Assembly: GCF_937127095.1 (NCBI RefSeq)
Contig: NZ_CAKZLP010000060.1
Location: 144,788-208,787, forward strand
Length of the DNA: 64,000 bases
Direction of reading: 5' to 3'
Source: an uncultured Amphritea sp.
Lineage (GTDB): Bacteria > Pseudomonadota > Gammaproteobacteria > Pseudomonadales > Balneatricaceae
Shown here: in pieces, positions 37,368 through 47,367 of the stretch
How positions within the stretch are numbered: position 1 is the stretch's first letter
Layout: the number at the start of each line of letters is the position of its first letter
Notes under the pieces: generated by a model
What the model saw: the letters and a program-made list of their open reading frames with translations, nothing else
Database searches by the model: none
Told to the model about the DNA's origin: nothing
Program-made: the position numbers and the translations under genes

Positions 37368-37387
37368 ATAAGCAAGATCTTGCTTAT
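37368..37387. promoter_or_regulatory. Upstream activator palindrome 1
   Basis: ATAAGCAAGATCTTGCTTAT is a perfect 20-bp palindrome of form ATAAGCAA-N4-TTGCTTAT. It is centred about 142 bp upstream of the predicted sigma-54 start site, a normal enhancer position for a DctD-like activator. Confidence 0.75.
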
Positions 37388-37481
37388 AAAGTATAGATTT
37401 CAGCCTCGATGAGGCCAAAAAATCACCCTGTGGGGCCGGATACAGATAAGTTAAGCAGAGTTTTTCAGGAATGCAGGAGGA

Positions 37482-37501
37482 ATAAGCAAGTTTTTGCTTA
37501 T
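37482..37501. promoter_or_regulatory. Upstream activator palindrome 2
   Basis: ATAAGCAAGTTTTTGCTTAT has the same ATAAGCAA-N4-TTGCTTAT form as the site at 37368, 114 bp further from the promoter. It overlaps the last codons and stop of the response-regulator gene. A half-site (ATAAGCAA) also occurs near 37334. Confidence 0.75.
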
Positions 37502-38880
37502 TCTCCGGTTGAGTCGATAAACTGGGAGCGGTCGATCTGATATTTAACCATTTTCTGATTCAGTGTCCGGCGTGGCAGATCCAGCATCTCCATCACCGCT
37601 TTAATATTGCCGTTGTGCTGCCGCAGTGCTTCGCAGATCACCTTGTATTCAAAATTAGCCACCTGCGCCGCCAACGGCAGATTACTCTCCACCCGGTCAC
37701 TGCTCATCGGTTCGATGGCGGTTTCCGGATAGATAAGATCAGCCACCGGCAACGTGTCATCCAGGGCAAAACGCACTGCTATATTTTTTAGCTCCCGGAC
37801 ATTACCGGGCCAGGGGTACTGTTGCAGATTGGTCAGATCCTGACGATTAATGCCCCGCAGTTCTCGCCCATGCTGGGTCGCTGCCTGACGGGCGTAGTAT
37901 TCGAACAACAGCGGAATATCTTCGACACGATCGCGTAACGGTGACAGATAGAGGCAGGACACATTGAGCCGGTAGTACAGATCCTGGCGGAAGTTTTCCT
38001 CTACTGACAGGTCCGCCTTAGACGCCGCAACAATGCGCAGATCCACCGGCACCTGTTTGTTAGAGCCGAGCGGTTCAATCACACCTTCCTGTAAACTTCG
38101 TAAGATCTTCACCTGCAAACTGGCGGGCATACTTTCGATCTCATCCAGCAACAGTGTTCCGCCATCGGCATGCTGAAACTTACCGGTACGCTTTTTAGCA
38201 GCACCGGTAAACGCCCCAGCCTCATGGCCAAACAGCTCGGTTTCGATCAGGTTTTCGGGAATGGCGCCGCAGTTAATCGGCACAAAGTTATGTTCGCTGC
38301 GCGGGCTGAATTCATGCAGGCACTGGGCCACTAACTCTTTACCGCTGCCGGTTTCACCGTAGATAATGACACTGGTATCCAGTGCCGCATATTTTAGAAT
38401 ATCGCGGCGCAGCTTCTGAATAGCGGGAGAGATGCCAATAATTTTGCCATCGATGCCACTGCGGGATGCCAGATCCTGTTGCAGACGCAGGTTTTCCAGC
38501 ACCAGCAAACGCTTTTCACAGGCCCGGTTAATCGTCTCGACCAGGCGTTCGGGTACGAAAGGTTTTTCGATAAAGTCATAGGCGCCATCACGCATGGCAC
38601 CGATCGCCATATCCACATCACCATGTCCGGTGATCAGAATAACCGGCAGTTCAGGAATAATAGAACGGGCCGCCTGCATAAACTGCAAACCATCCATCTC
38701 CGGCATTTTTACATCACTGACCACCACCCCGGGGAACTGTTCATTCAGATGAGTCAGCGCCTCGGCGGCCCGGTCGCAGGCAATTACCTCAAAACCGGCC
38801 ATCTTTAACCACTGTGATGTGGACTGGCGGATAATCGGATCATCGTCCACCAACAAAACCTGACCTCTGTTCATGAACAC
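37498..38880 (-). CDS. Sigma-54-dependent response regulator, DctD-like
   Basis: The 460-residue protein has a receiver domain (about 6-120; phosphoacceptor Asp in VVSDVKMPEMDGL). An AAA+ domain (about 145-380) has GETGSGKELVAQ, the sigma-54-contacting GAFTGA loop and GGTLLLDEIESMP. A Fis-type HTH closes the protein (about 415-455, VMEMLDLPRRTLNQKMVKYQ). It is encoded with the sensor kinase (10-bp overlap). It should switch on the TRAP operon from the palindromes at 37368 and 37482. Confidence 0.93.
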   Translation of the reverse strand: MFMNRGQVLLVDDDPIIRQSTSQWLKMAGFEVIACDRAAEALTHLNEQFPGVVVSDVKMPEMDGLQFMQAARSIIPELPVILITGHGDVDMAIGAMRDGAYDFIEKPFVPERLVETINRACEKRLLVLENLRLQQDLASRSGIDGKIIGISPAIQKLRRDILKYAALDTSVIIYGETGSGKELVAQCLHEFSPRSEHNFVPINCGAIPENLIETELFGHEAGAFTGAAKKRTGKFQHADGGTLLLDEIESMPASLQVKILRSLQEGVIEPLGSNKQVPVDLRIVAASKADLSVEENFRQDLYYRLNVSCLYLSPLRDRVEDIPLLFEYYARQAATQHGRELRGINRQDLTNLQQYPWPGNVRELKNIAVRFALDDTLPVADLIYPETAIEPMSSDRVESNLPLAAQVANFEYKVICEALRQHNGNIKAVMEMLDLPRRTLNQKMVKYQIDRSQFIDSTGE

Positions 38881-40949
38881 TCCTCTGACTGCCTGATTAA
38901 TGGCAGAGTAACGCTAAAGCAGGTATACCCCGACCGACTGTTAACCCGAATCACTCCGCGCAGATCATGCACAATTGAGCGGACGATAGGCAAGCCTAAG
39001 CCCAGCCCTTCACCAATCGGTTTAGTGGTAAAAAAGGGCTCAAACAGCTGTGCCTGACTCTGTTCATCAATACCCGCTCCGTTATCCACCACATCGATGG
39101 TCACGTTTTCAGTATCACAGTGAATGCCTATTTCCAGACGAGGTTCAGCCACGCCTGTCAGGGCATCACAGCCATTGCTGAGCAGATTAACAAAGATCTG
39201 TTCCAACCGGGCACTGTCACCACTCACCTGTAACTGCAGGTCGGGCCGGGGATACAGCAGCTCAATCTGTTGCTCTTCGATACGCCCGCGAAACAGGTTT
39301 ACCACCTGATCAAGTGCCAGCAACGGATCAACCGGTGACAGGTGTTGCGGCTTCTGATAGGCAAAGGTTTTCAGCTGTCGGGTAAGCACCGTCATGCGAC
39401 TGATAAGATCATTGATCAGCTCAAGATTACCGTCCAGCTGCTCGGTCTCCTGCCGTTCGATCAGCTGGCGGCAGATCGCAATATAGGTTCTCAGCGCGGT
39501 TAACGGCTGATTTAGCTCGTGTACCACCGCTGACGACATCCGCCCCAGTGCCGCCATTTTCTCCGCTTGCACCAGCTCTCCCTGGGCTTCCCGCAGTGCC
39601 TGAGTACGCTGTTGCACCTGATGTTCCAGCTGATCATTGGCTTGCTGCAGCGCCCTTTCCAGACGTTTGCGCGGTGTTATATCGATCACCGTTACCAGAT
39701 AATTGGCGGTCGCTTCCCGCTTCATCTGTTTGATTGAAAACAGCATGGGAAAGGTATTTCCATCGGAACGCTTAGCCACCGTTTCCATCGCGGTGACCGG
39801 CGCAAACCCACGGGTGCCGAGACGGTCCAGCACCCGCTTCATCACCCCCTGATACACCTCCGGCTCGATCAGATCACCGATATAAGTGCCCTTAACTCTA
39901 GGCATCGACACACCAAACTGCTGCATCGCCATCGGATTGATAAACAGAATTCGCCCCTGGCTATCCAGCGTGATCATGCCGACATGGGCATTATTGATAA
40001 TATCCCGCTGCCGCGATTCACTCCGCTCCAGCGCTTGTTGCGTCTCACGGCGGGAGATATGTTTTAACTGCCGCTCCCGCAGCAGAAACACCAGCAACGA
40101 GATAACGATAAAGAAAGCAATGGTAAACAGCGTGGCATTGCGCTGAATACGGGTCACCTCACGCAGGTCATTAAGCACCGAAACCTGCCAGCCAAGATCA
40201 TCCAGAGTGACCGTCTGCAGCACCGAACGTTTACCATCTTCAAGTTCCACCAACGTAATTTCTGAGCCGTCGTAGAGCTTTGTTATCTGCTGCTTCTGGA
40301 TAAGGCTCTGTAGCTGTTTAACCGATTGATAGGGTTTACTGGCCATCAGAATATGGCCCGCCTTACTAAACAGATAATGGCTGGTCTGATCAAGTCCGGC
40401 CTGGAACAGCTCAAGGTCCAGCCGCACCGTTGCCACCCCCAACAGCTGACTTTTCACATAGATGGGCGCTGAAAGGTAGACAGCACCGTCACTCTCAGCC
40501 GCAGGCAACACCAGTTGAAAGCCCTGTTGCCCCTCCAGCGCCTGCAGAAAATAGGTTTGCTGACGATGGCTGACGCTGTAAAAGTCCTGCTGTGCCCGCC
40601 AATGACTGAACGCCTGAGCACGCCCCTGAACATCCAGAACAAACAGCGCTGTCGAGCCCGCCACCAGGTTAGTTTGTTCTAGGTAACGGCTGACCCGGGC
40701 AATTCTGTCCGGCGAGGGGTCACGCAGCAACTCAGACACATCGCCACTCTGTGAAATGAGAAATGGAAGGTATTTATAGTCCGCCAGCTCCGAGCGGGTC
40801 TGGCTGATAATACTCAGCAGCTGACTTTCGCCACTCTCCTTCAGATCAGTCAGTGCCCAGTCACGTACAAACTGGGTCACCAGCGTCGTCCCCATCAGCG
40901 ACAACACCAGCATCAACAGGGCAAGCGGAACAAAACGCGGAAACTGCAT
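38871..40949 (-). CDS. Sensor histidine kinase, DctB-like
   Basis: This 692-residue kinase has two TM helices (about 8-28 and 273-293) flanking a periplasmic sensor domain of DctB/Cache type. A cytoplasmic PAS domain (about 315-430), a coiled coil, the DHp helix with H in SAVVHELNQPLTALRTYI, and an HATPase domain (VVDNGAGID, GEGLGLGLPIVRSIV) follow. It probably senses the organic substrate of the TRAP transporter and phosphorylates the overlapping response regulator. Confidence 0.92.
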   Translation of the reverse strand: MQFPRFVPLALLMLVLSLMGTTLVTQFVRDWALTDLKESGESQLLSIISQTRSELADYKYLPFLISQSGDVSELLRDPSPDRIARVSRYLEQTNLVAGSTALFVLDVQGRAQAFSHWRAQQDFYSVSHRQQTYFLQALEGQQGFQLVLPAAESDGAVYLSAPIYVKSQLLGVATVRLDLELFQAGLDQTSHYLFSKAGHILMASKPYQSVKQLQSLIQKQQITKLYDGSEITLVELEDGKRSVLQTVTLDDLGWQVSVLNDLREVTRIQRNATLFTIAFFIVISLLVFLLRERQLKHISRRETQQALERSESRQRDIINNAHVGMITLDSQGRILFINPMAMQQFGVSMPRVKGTYIGDLIEPEVYQGVMKRVLDRLGTRGFAPVTAMETVAKRSDGNTFPMLFSIKQMKREATANYLVTVIDITPRKRLERALQQANDQLEHQVQQRTQALREAQGELVQAEKMAALGRMSSAVVHELNQPLTALRTYIAICRQLIERQETEQLDGNLELINDLISRMTVLTRQLKTFAYQKPQHLSPVDPLLALDQVVNLFRGRIEEQQIELLYPRPDLQLQVSGDSARLEQIFVNLLSNGCDALTGVAEPRLEIGIHCDTENVTIDVVDNGAGIDEQSQAQLFEPFFTTKPIGEGLGLGLPIVRSIVHDLRGVIRVNSRSGYTCFSVTLPLIRQSEECS

Positions 40950-41044
40950 TCACTCTCTCCTGTTGTTTCTCAAAGCCCAGAGCATAAAAGCCTTGATCAT
41001 AAAATTCAGATCTTAACAGTGAACTATCTGAACCGGTGCCGCCA

Positions 41045-41743
41045 TTACCACTGACGGGTTGCTGCGGTGCCTTCCCGGACAGCCTGATACCAGGCGGGGG
41101 CATCCGTCAGCGCCAGCAACTCATCCAGAGGAGGATATTCCAGGCCTTTTTTATGACAAAAATCAGCAAGATCGGGAAAGCTCCACTCGAACAGCGTATC
41201 CCGGTATTCCTGCGGGTCAAGCCGGGAGGTCTCATACATCCCCGCCTTCAGACGCTGATTCTGCGCTTCCACCAGGATAATACCCGCTGCAGTAGACACA
41301 TTGAGCGACCCGACCATCCCCATCATCGGAATCAGAATATGCTCATCAGCAAGTGCGGCACCTTCATCACTGACACCAAACTTTTCCGCCCCCATCAGTA
41401 GCGCACAGGGAACGGTAAAGTCGACATCCCGATAATCGATTGCCCGGTCAGAAAAATGCGCCGCATAGATCTTCATTCCGCGCGCCTTCGCTACGCCAAT
41501 AGCCTCGTTAACACTGCTATGATTCTGCGTCTTTACCCAGCGATCACTGCCCCGTGTAGTGCCATTAAATGCATAGCCTTCCTTTGGCGTAACGGTATGA
41601 ATACGGGGAATCCCCACCGCATCGCAGGTGCGAATCAGTGCCGCTATATTACGGGGCTTATGTACCTGATCGGTAATCAGCGTCAGATCGGGCTGTCGCT
41701 GATTGAGGGTCTGAGTAAGTTTAGCTGTGCGTTCCGGAGTCAT
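41045..41743 (-). CDS. trmH: tRNA (guanosine-18-2'-O)-methyltransferase TrmH
   Basis: TrmH is a SPOUT enzyme that methylates the ribose of G18 in tRNA. The protein has HKPRNIAALIRTCDAVGIP near the start, then ALLMGAEKFGVS and the trefoil-knot block IPMMGMVGSLNVSTAAGIIL. Alignment with E. coli TrmH supports the start MTPERTAKL at 41743 rather than the frame opening at 41806. It is divergent from pheA. Confidence 0.92.
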   Translation of the reverse strand: MTPERTAKLTQTLNQRQPDLTLITDQVHKPRNIAALIRTCDAVGIPRIHTVTPKEGYAFNGTTRGSDRWVKTQNHSSVNEAIGVAKARGMKIYAAHFSDRAIDYRDVDFTVPCALLMGAEKFGVSDEGAALADEHILIPMMGMVGSLNVSTAAGIILVEAQNQRLKAGMYETSRLDPQEYRDTLFEWSFPDLADFCHKKGLEYPPLDELLALTDAPAWYQAVREGTAATRQW

Positions 41744-41908
41744 CGGGGTCCCAAAATAAGCTGGCTGGTTTGCAGATAAGGATGCGGTTAAGGATGCAAT
41801 AAACAAAGTTGCGCCACATATTACTGAAAAATGTCAGCCGGCTCACTGCAAAAAACAAAATCTGTGACATAATTACCGCCTTATTATGTCTGGCTAAACG
41901 GAACCCAC

Positions 41909-42775
41909 ATGTCAGTTACACCGAACATCATCGCGTTTCAGGGCGTCGAAGGCGCCTATTCACACCTATCCTGTCGTCGGGTATTCCCCGAAATGGAGGC
42001 GTTTGCCTGTGAAACCTTTGTTGAAGCGATGCTGATGGTGGATCAGGGCAAAGCCCGGTTGGCGATGATTCCGTTGGAAAACTCCACCGCAGGCCGGGTC
42101 GAAGAGATCTACCGGCTGATGCCCAAGAGTCAGCTGCACATTATTGGCGAGCATTTCGAACCGGTTAACCACTGCCTGCTGGGTATCAAAGGCAGCTCGG
42201 TTGAGCAGCTAAAAACCGTCTCTTCACACCCCCAGGCGCTGGCCCAGTGTGATGGTCATATCAAACAGCTGGGCATCGACCCTATTGCCGCCTTTGATAC
42301 CGCCGGTTCCGCCTATGAACTGGCACAGAATCCGGACGCTACCCATGGGGCTATCGCTTCCAGCCTGGCAGCAGACCTTTACGATCTGGAGATCCTGCAG
42401 GACAACTTTCAGGATGTCAGTGGCAACACCACCCGCTTCCTGATCCTCTCCCGTGAACAGGGAATTCCCCAGCGCGAAGCGGAGGTATCCTACATCACCT
42501 CACTGATGTTTACCGTGCGCAACATCCCCGCAGCGCTGTATAAGGCACTGGGCGGCTTTGCCACCAACGGCATCAATATGGTGAAGCTGGAAAGTTATAT
42601 CGGTAACGGCCTGACCAAAGGCGCCAGCTTTCATCTGGATGTTGAAGGCCATCCCGATGACCGGATGATGCAATACGCCCTGCAGGAACTAAACTTCTTT
42701 ACCAAAGAGATGCGCAACCTGGGCACCTACGAAGCCCATGAGTTCCGCGCTCAGAACCGGCCATTGCCGGAGTAA
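41909..42775 (+). CDS. pheA: Prephenate dehydratase
   Basis: This 288-residue monofunctional enzyme converts prephenate to phenylpyruvate in phenylalanine synthesis. IIAFQGVEGAYSHLSC opens the catalytic domain. IPLENSTAGRVEEIYRLM and the conserved VSGNTTRFLIL block (Thr-Arg-Phe catalytic triad) follow. The C-terminal ACT domain (about 190-275) includes GINMVKLESYIGNG, the ESR/ESY-type site for phenylalanine feedback. No chorismate mutase domain is present. Confidence 0.93.
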   Translation: MSVTPNIIAFQGVEGAYSHLSCRRVFPEMEAFACETFVEAMLMVDQGKARLAMIPLENSTAGRVEEIYRLMPKSQLHIIGEHFEPVNHCLLGIKGSSVEQLKTVSSHPQALAQCDGHIKQLGIDPIAAFDTAGSAYELAQNPDATHGAIASSLAADLYDLEILQDNFQDVSGNTTRFLILSREQGIPQREAEVSYITSLMFTVRNIPAALYKALGGFATNGINMVKLESYIGNGLTKGASFHLDVEGHPDDRMMQYALQELNFFTKEMRNLGTYEAHEFRAQNRPLPE

Positions 42776-43032
42776 TTCAGCCATAAAAGTAGCAGGCCCG
42801 ATAGATAGAATCTGGATATCGGGCTAAACCTATCTCGCTAAAAAATGCTGATTATAGGTTTCACTCAATGAGGACGCTTAGCTCTGTTTTTGTCCAACCC
42901 GTTGTTCCTTACTAACGAATAATAGAGTCGATAACACTTATCAGATAAACGAGTGTAAACTGCCTTTCCCCCACACACAGAATAGAAAAGCATTACAATG
43001 CGGCCAATTTCAACCCTCAACCAGGCCATCCC

Positions 43033-43707
43033 TTGAAGCGCAGTAAACGATTAACGCAGATTGAACAGCTGGTGACACCCGGCTATACCCATATCTGGGA
43101 TTGCTGTTGTGACCACGGGTTTCTGGGGGCTGCCCTGCTATCGAGTCAAAGCAGCGCACAGATCCATTTTGTTGATGTTGTGCCCACAGTGATAACGGAG
43201 CTGGAAAGCAGGCTGCAACGGTTTTGTTCAGACTCCGCGACACGCTGGACAACCCACTGTCAGGATCTCACCGAGTTACTCCTGGAGCAGTATTCGGGAA
43301 GGCAATTGATCATCATCGCCGGGGTGGGCGGAGATCTGATCACCCAGTTTGTTGACGCTATTCAGCAGAAGCACACCGGGCTGAATCTTGATTTTCTGCT
43401 CTGCCCGGTGCATCGCCAGTTTACCCTGCGCCAGAAACTGATCGAGCTTAATTTCAGTTTGAAAGATGAAGCGCTGGTCGAAGAGAATCAGCGCTTTTAC
43501 GAAGTCATCCTGGTGTCATCCGAGAGTAACGTACACTCCCCCATCAGCCCTGTGGGAGAGAAAATCTGGCAATCAGACTCAGTCGAACAACGTCGTGTCG
43601 TCGAGGAATACCTGCACAACACACTCAACCACTACCAGCGCATTCAACACGGCAGCTCGACTAACGTGAAACACATTATCGAGGCTTATCGAGGGATAAC
43701 GCTTTAA
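43033..43707 (+). CDS. trmK: tRNA (adenine-22-N1)-methyltransferase, TrmK family
   Basis: The protein begins MKRSKRLTQIEQLVTPGYTH. The Rossmann SAM-binding segment IWDCCCDHGFLGAALL follows, then a Glu/Asp acidic turn after IHFVDVVP and the IIAGVGGDLI motif typical of TrmK. Members methylate N1 of A22 in tRNA. The start appears to be a TTG at 43033. The variant IWDCCCDHG replaces the more usual DxGxDHG and may be a family branch. The 257-bp region upstream has no gene. Confidence 0.8.
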   Translation: MKRSKRLTQIEQLVTPGYTHIWDCCCDHGFLGAALLSSQSSAQIHFVDVVPTVITELESRLQRFCSDSATRWTTHCQDLTELLLEQYSGRQLIIIAGVGGDLITQFVDAIQQKHTGLNLDFLLCPVHRQFTLRQKLIELNFSLKDEALVEENQRFYEVILVSSESNVHSPISPVGEKIWQSDSVEQRRVVEEYLHNTLNHYQRIQHGSSTNVKHIIEAYRGITL

Positions 43708-43876
43708 AGATCAAAGCACCCCAGAGCCCTGCCGGAAAACAGGCCATGATCAATACCAGCAGGCTAAGAATAGTCTGCTGATTCCGCTGATAGTGTTCTA
43801 TCACCCACACATGACTGCTACATCTACTCTGCACCAAAAGAGGAGGCGACTGAAGGGTTATGCCATTGAGCTGGCA

Positions 43877-45367
43877 CTAAGTATTGATCTCTCGAAACTC
43901 ATCAGCAGATTGAGTCGCAAGACTGACCAGATAGATCGCTAACCAGGAGGCGATGAAGCCCGGAAGGATCTCATACACCCCCGGACCACCCAGAAAGCTG
44001 CTATTCCAGCCCAGCTGAATCCAGGCGATGACGGTAATCGCCCCCACAACGAGCCCCGCCACGGCCCCGCTGCCAGACATCCGCTTCCAGGTGAGCGCCA
44101 GAATAATCAACGGGCCAAACGCCGCACCAAACCCAGCCCAGGCATGGCTGACCAGGCCCAGCACCTCGGAATCGGGATTACCCGCGACCACCGCTGCGAC
44201 TATGCCGACCAACAGCACACTGATCCGGCCGACAAAAACACTTTCGCCCTCGCTTGCCTCCTTATGCAGGAACAGGCGATAGAAATCCTCCGTCAGAGAT
44301 GACGATGACACCAGCAACTGACTGGAGATCGTACTCATGATCGCCGCCAGCAATGCTGCATAGAGAAAGCCCGTTATCAGCGGATGAAACAGCAGATCCG
44401 CCAGAATAATAAAAATGGTTTCGGCGTCTTTGACATCCAGCCCGTTACGCACCGCATAAGCGCGCCCGAACACCCCCAGACACACTGCGCCGATCAGCGA
44501 AATCGCCATCCATGACATACCGATATTACGAGCCGTCGAGACTTCCCTAACCGAACGAACCGCCATAAATCGCACAATAATATGCGGTTGGCCGAAATAC
44601 CCCAACCCCCAGGTAACGGCTGACAAAAAACCGACCAACGTCAACCCATGCGTCAGGGAAAGAAAATTCGGATCAACAGCGGAAAGCGTTTCAGAGGCCT
44701 GACTGAAACCACCACCGCCACTGCCAAACAGCACTACAACAGGCATCAGCACCAGCGCAATCATCATAATACAGCCCTGTACGAAATCAGTCAGACTGAC
44801 CGCCAGGAAGCCACCAATGACCGTATAGGTCAGTACAATACCCAGCGTCAGCCAGATTCCCACTGAGTAGTCGCTGAATCCACCCACATTGATCAGCCCA
44901 CCAAAGGCGCTGGAAAACAACTTGCCGCCTGCCACCAGGCCAGAGGCGGTATACACCGCGAAAAACACGACGATAATGATTGCAGATACCGTGCGCAGAG
45001 CAAAGGCGCGGGTCGGAAAACGGTTGGCCAGAAACTGAGGAATAGTCAGACTGTTGTCATAGCGTTCGGTCTGCTCACGTAAACGTGGCGCGACAACTAT
45101 CCAGTTAACCAGAGCACCAACAAGCAATCCTATACCAATCCATGCCTGTACCAGTCCTGACGAAAACAGCGCCCCCGGAAGTCCCAGCAGCAACCAGCCG
45201 CTCATGTCCGACGCGCCAGCAGATAGCGCCGCAACCGAGGGTGGCAGATTTCGTCCACCCAACATGTACTGTTCAGACGATGCGGTCGACTTACGCCAGG
45301 CATAAAAACCGATCCCGATCATCAAAACAAAGTACAGAGCCAGACTAATCCAGACGCCGATAGCCAT
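43877..45367 (-). CDS. putP: Sodium/proline symporter PutP
   Basis: The 496-residue integral membrane protein of the sodium:solute symporter family has about 13 hydrophobic segments. GRNLPPSVAALSAGASDMSGWLL, the core signature near residue 38, is close to PutP. WGLGYFGQPHIIVRFMA and SSQLLVSSSSLTEDFYR, also seen in PutP, follow. It imports proline with Na+, useful as an osmolyte or carbon source in saline water. No putA or regulator lies nearby. Confidence 0.92.
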   Translation of the reverse strand: MAIGVWISLALYFVLMIGIGFYAWRKSTASSEQYMLGGRNLPPSVAALSAGASDMSGWLLLGLPGALFSSGLVQAWIGIGLLVGALVNWIVVAPRLREQTERYDNSLTIPQFLANRFPTRAFALRTVSAIIIVVFFAVYTASGLVAGGKLFSSAFGGLINVGGFSDYSVGIWLTLGIVLTYTVIGGFLAVSLTDFVQGCIMMIALVLMPVVVLFGSGGGGFSQASETLSAVDPNFLSLTHGLTLVGFLSAVTWGLGYFGQPHIIVRFMAVRSVREVSTARNIGMSWMAISLIGAVCLGVFGRAYAVRNGLDVKDAETIFIILADLLFHPLITGFLYAALLAAIMSTISSQLLVSSSSLTEDFYRLFLHKEASEGESVFVGRISVLLVGIVAAVVAGNPDSEVLGLVSHAWAGFGAAFGPLIILALTWKRMSGSGAVAGLVVGAITVIAWIQLGWNSSFLGGPGVYEILPGFIASWLAIYLVSLATQSADEFREINT

Positions 45368-45721
45368 AATATTCCTCCCTTAATCAGGCCGCACACACAC
45401 CTGCTGAGCAACCAGAGTTTTTATTCGAGTACATTAAGTAGTAGTTGTAAATGCGATAGTTCACAAGGTCGGTTTTAGCGGACAGGCTGTTGTAATACCG
45501 CTATTACCTGCTCACTTCGAGCATTCTACACCTCAAATTCGGGGGGATTGATCAACGCCAAACGGGATCCTTTCTAAGTGATTTTTTCAGGTTGATGGGT
45601 AATGTGAATGTTCAACCTCAGGATGGATGTACGACTCCCTGGCCGCCCGCTCCTAACCACACCAAACATGCAGCAAAAGGCCATCGCTATGATGGTTTGG
45701 CCAAACCGTGGTGGTTCCGCG
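45368..45721. other. Gene-free interval between putP and antiporter
   Basis: No convincing gene is visible. A perfect 14-bp palindrome GGTTTGGCCAAACC lies at 45694-45707 near the antiporter 3' end; no T-run or other regulatory context gives it a clear role. Confidence 0.5.
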
Positions 45722-47005
45722 TCACCACCATCTGGACATCATCGGCTTGATGGTCAGCCCATGGAGAATAATCGAGAGAACAATAACAACCAACGTGATC
45801 TGGATGAATTCCAGGGCCAGCGCTTCTGGCAGGCCAAAGACGATTGAGAACATCAGGTAATAGATTGATCCAATCCCGCGCACACCAAACCAGCCAATCA
45901 GCATCTGCAGTCGAAATGGTGCGCCAGACCCCAGCAAGCCAAGGAAAACACTAACAGGGCGAACCACTATAAAGAGGAATAACGCAAAACCTACGGCGGT
46001 GAAACTCCAGGAATTGATAAACAGCATTCCACCCAGCAGCAGAACGAGCATCAACTCGGACAATCGCTCCAGGGGTTCTTTAAACAGTAGAGCGCCCTCC
46101 GACACCTGAGCACTTAGCCGAAGCTTCGGTTTCGCGGCTTTAACCGGAGGTTCTGATATCCCCTCAGCACCGTCAATGGGCGCATTAAGACTCGCCAGTT
46201 TCAATTCCGATTGACGTAGAGAGATGGCAGCAACAAAAACGCCCAGAAACCCCCAGGCATCAAGCAGAAGGCAGACACCATAGACCACGCCGATTAAACC
46301 CAGACCGAGGAAATCATCCAGTAACAGGCCTTCCCGACTGTAGAAATGCTGTTTCCGTATAATCCGGGCCAACAAGCGCCCCATCAGAAGCCCGACAACC
46401 AGCGCGGACGCCGTCGACCACACAACATCTTTCAGAATCCAGGTCCCGACCATTTCGAAGCTGACCGGAGCACTGAGAAGAGCCAACCCCAACATAACAA
46501 ATGGAAAGGCACTGCCGTCATTCATACCCGCTTCACTGGTCAGGGTGAACCGCAGCGGATCTTTATCGCCCATATGCCGAACCTGAACATCCGTGGCCAG
46601 CACCGGGTCGGTAGGGGCTACAATGGCGCCCAGCAGTATGGCTGCACCCAAAGGCAAAGCCAGTACGTAATAGCCAAAAGCCGCCGTTAGCACGACGCTG
46701 ATCGTCATGGAGATAAAGGCGAGGCGCATAGGGATATGCCACTCCTTCCACCTGAACGGCATCGGCATTTTCATACCCGCGATAAACAACGACAGCAAAA
46801 CCGCAAGTTCAGCCAGCACTTCAAGCAAATGGGCTTGCACCAGCGGGTTGAAATGAAAAACGCCTAAAACCGTCGGGCCCAGAGTTACCCCAATGCACAG
46901 ATAAACAAGTGACGGTGTCAGATTTAGTCGTTTAAGAATCGGTGTACGCAACCCCATTAAAATCAGCAGGGCTCCGATCAGTACAAACCAAAAAGCGTTG
47001 ATCAA
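45722..47005 (-). CDS. Cation:proton antiporter (CPA1/NhaP-like)
   Basis: The protein of about 427 residues has roughly 12 hydrophobic segments. The conserved Na+/H+ exchanger block GAIVAPTDPVLATDVQV carries the transport Asp, and GMNDGSAFPFVMLGLA follows. It should exchange monovalent cations for protons at the inner membrane, fitting a marine habitat. The best start is a TTG at 47005 with GGAG nine bases upstream; the open frame extends to 47089, adding a poorly conserved stretch. Confidence 0.85.
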   Translation of the reverse strand: MINAFWFVLIGALLILMGLRTPILKRLNLTPSLVYLCIGVTLGPTVLGVFHFNPLVQAHLLEVLAELAVLLSLFIAGMKMPMPFRWKEWHIPMRLAFISMTISVVLTAAFGYYVLALPLGAAILLGAIVAPTDPVLATDVQVRHMGDKDPLRFTLTSEAGMNDGSAFPFVMLGLALLSAPVSFEMVGTWILKDVVWSTASALVVGLLMGRLLARIIRKQHFYSREGLLLDDFLGLGLIGVVYGVCLLLDAWGFLGVFVAAISLRQSELKLASLNAPIDGAEGISEPPVKAAKPKLRLSAQVSEGALLFKEPLERLSELMLVLLLGGMLFINSWSFTAVGFALFLFIVVRPVSVFLGLLGSGAPFRLQMLIGWFGVRGIGSIYYLMFSIVFGLPEALALEFIQITLVVIVLSIILHGLTIKPMMSRWW

Positions 47006-47367
47006 GGTGAGTTTCTCCGAATTTTTCAAGGTATTAATGCGCGAAACGTTACAGAGAGAGTAGGACCAAGTCTGTACGTTAGCCAACACAGATGGGTGTG
47101 CTGATTGGTATTCCGACTGGAGTCCCCATTTGAATCCCGACTTAATAGGACAAACGACGGGGCTGTACCTGATAACGGACAGACGCGGGCCTGGTCAGAT
47201 AGGAGGATTATTCTGCCGATGACACGACCTTTTGGGTTTTACCAATGGCTGTGCAACGGTAAATGGCCAGGCATTAAAGAGGTTCCGACCGCATTTCCCT
47301 GCGGGCGCTATGCATACGATTGTATCGCTACACCGCACTGCCTAAGGTTTAAGGCGATCGTGATAAC
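47006..47367. other. Gene-free interval upstream of the antiporter
   Basis: I see no convincing coding region. It should contain the antiporter promoter and the 3' end of the YkgJ-type gene's transcript, but I can name no specific motif. Confidence 0.5.

Noticed and set aside
45694..45707. GGTTTGGCCAAACC palindrome as a terminator or operator
   Set aside because: It has no loop, no T-run and no supporting context, so it is recorded only in the interval entry.
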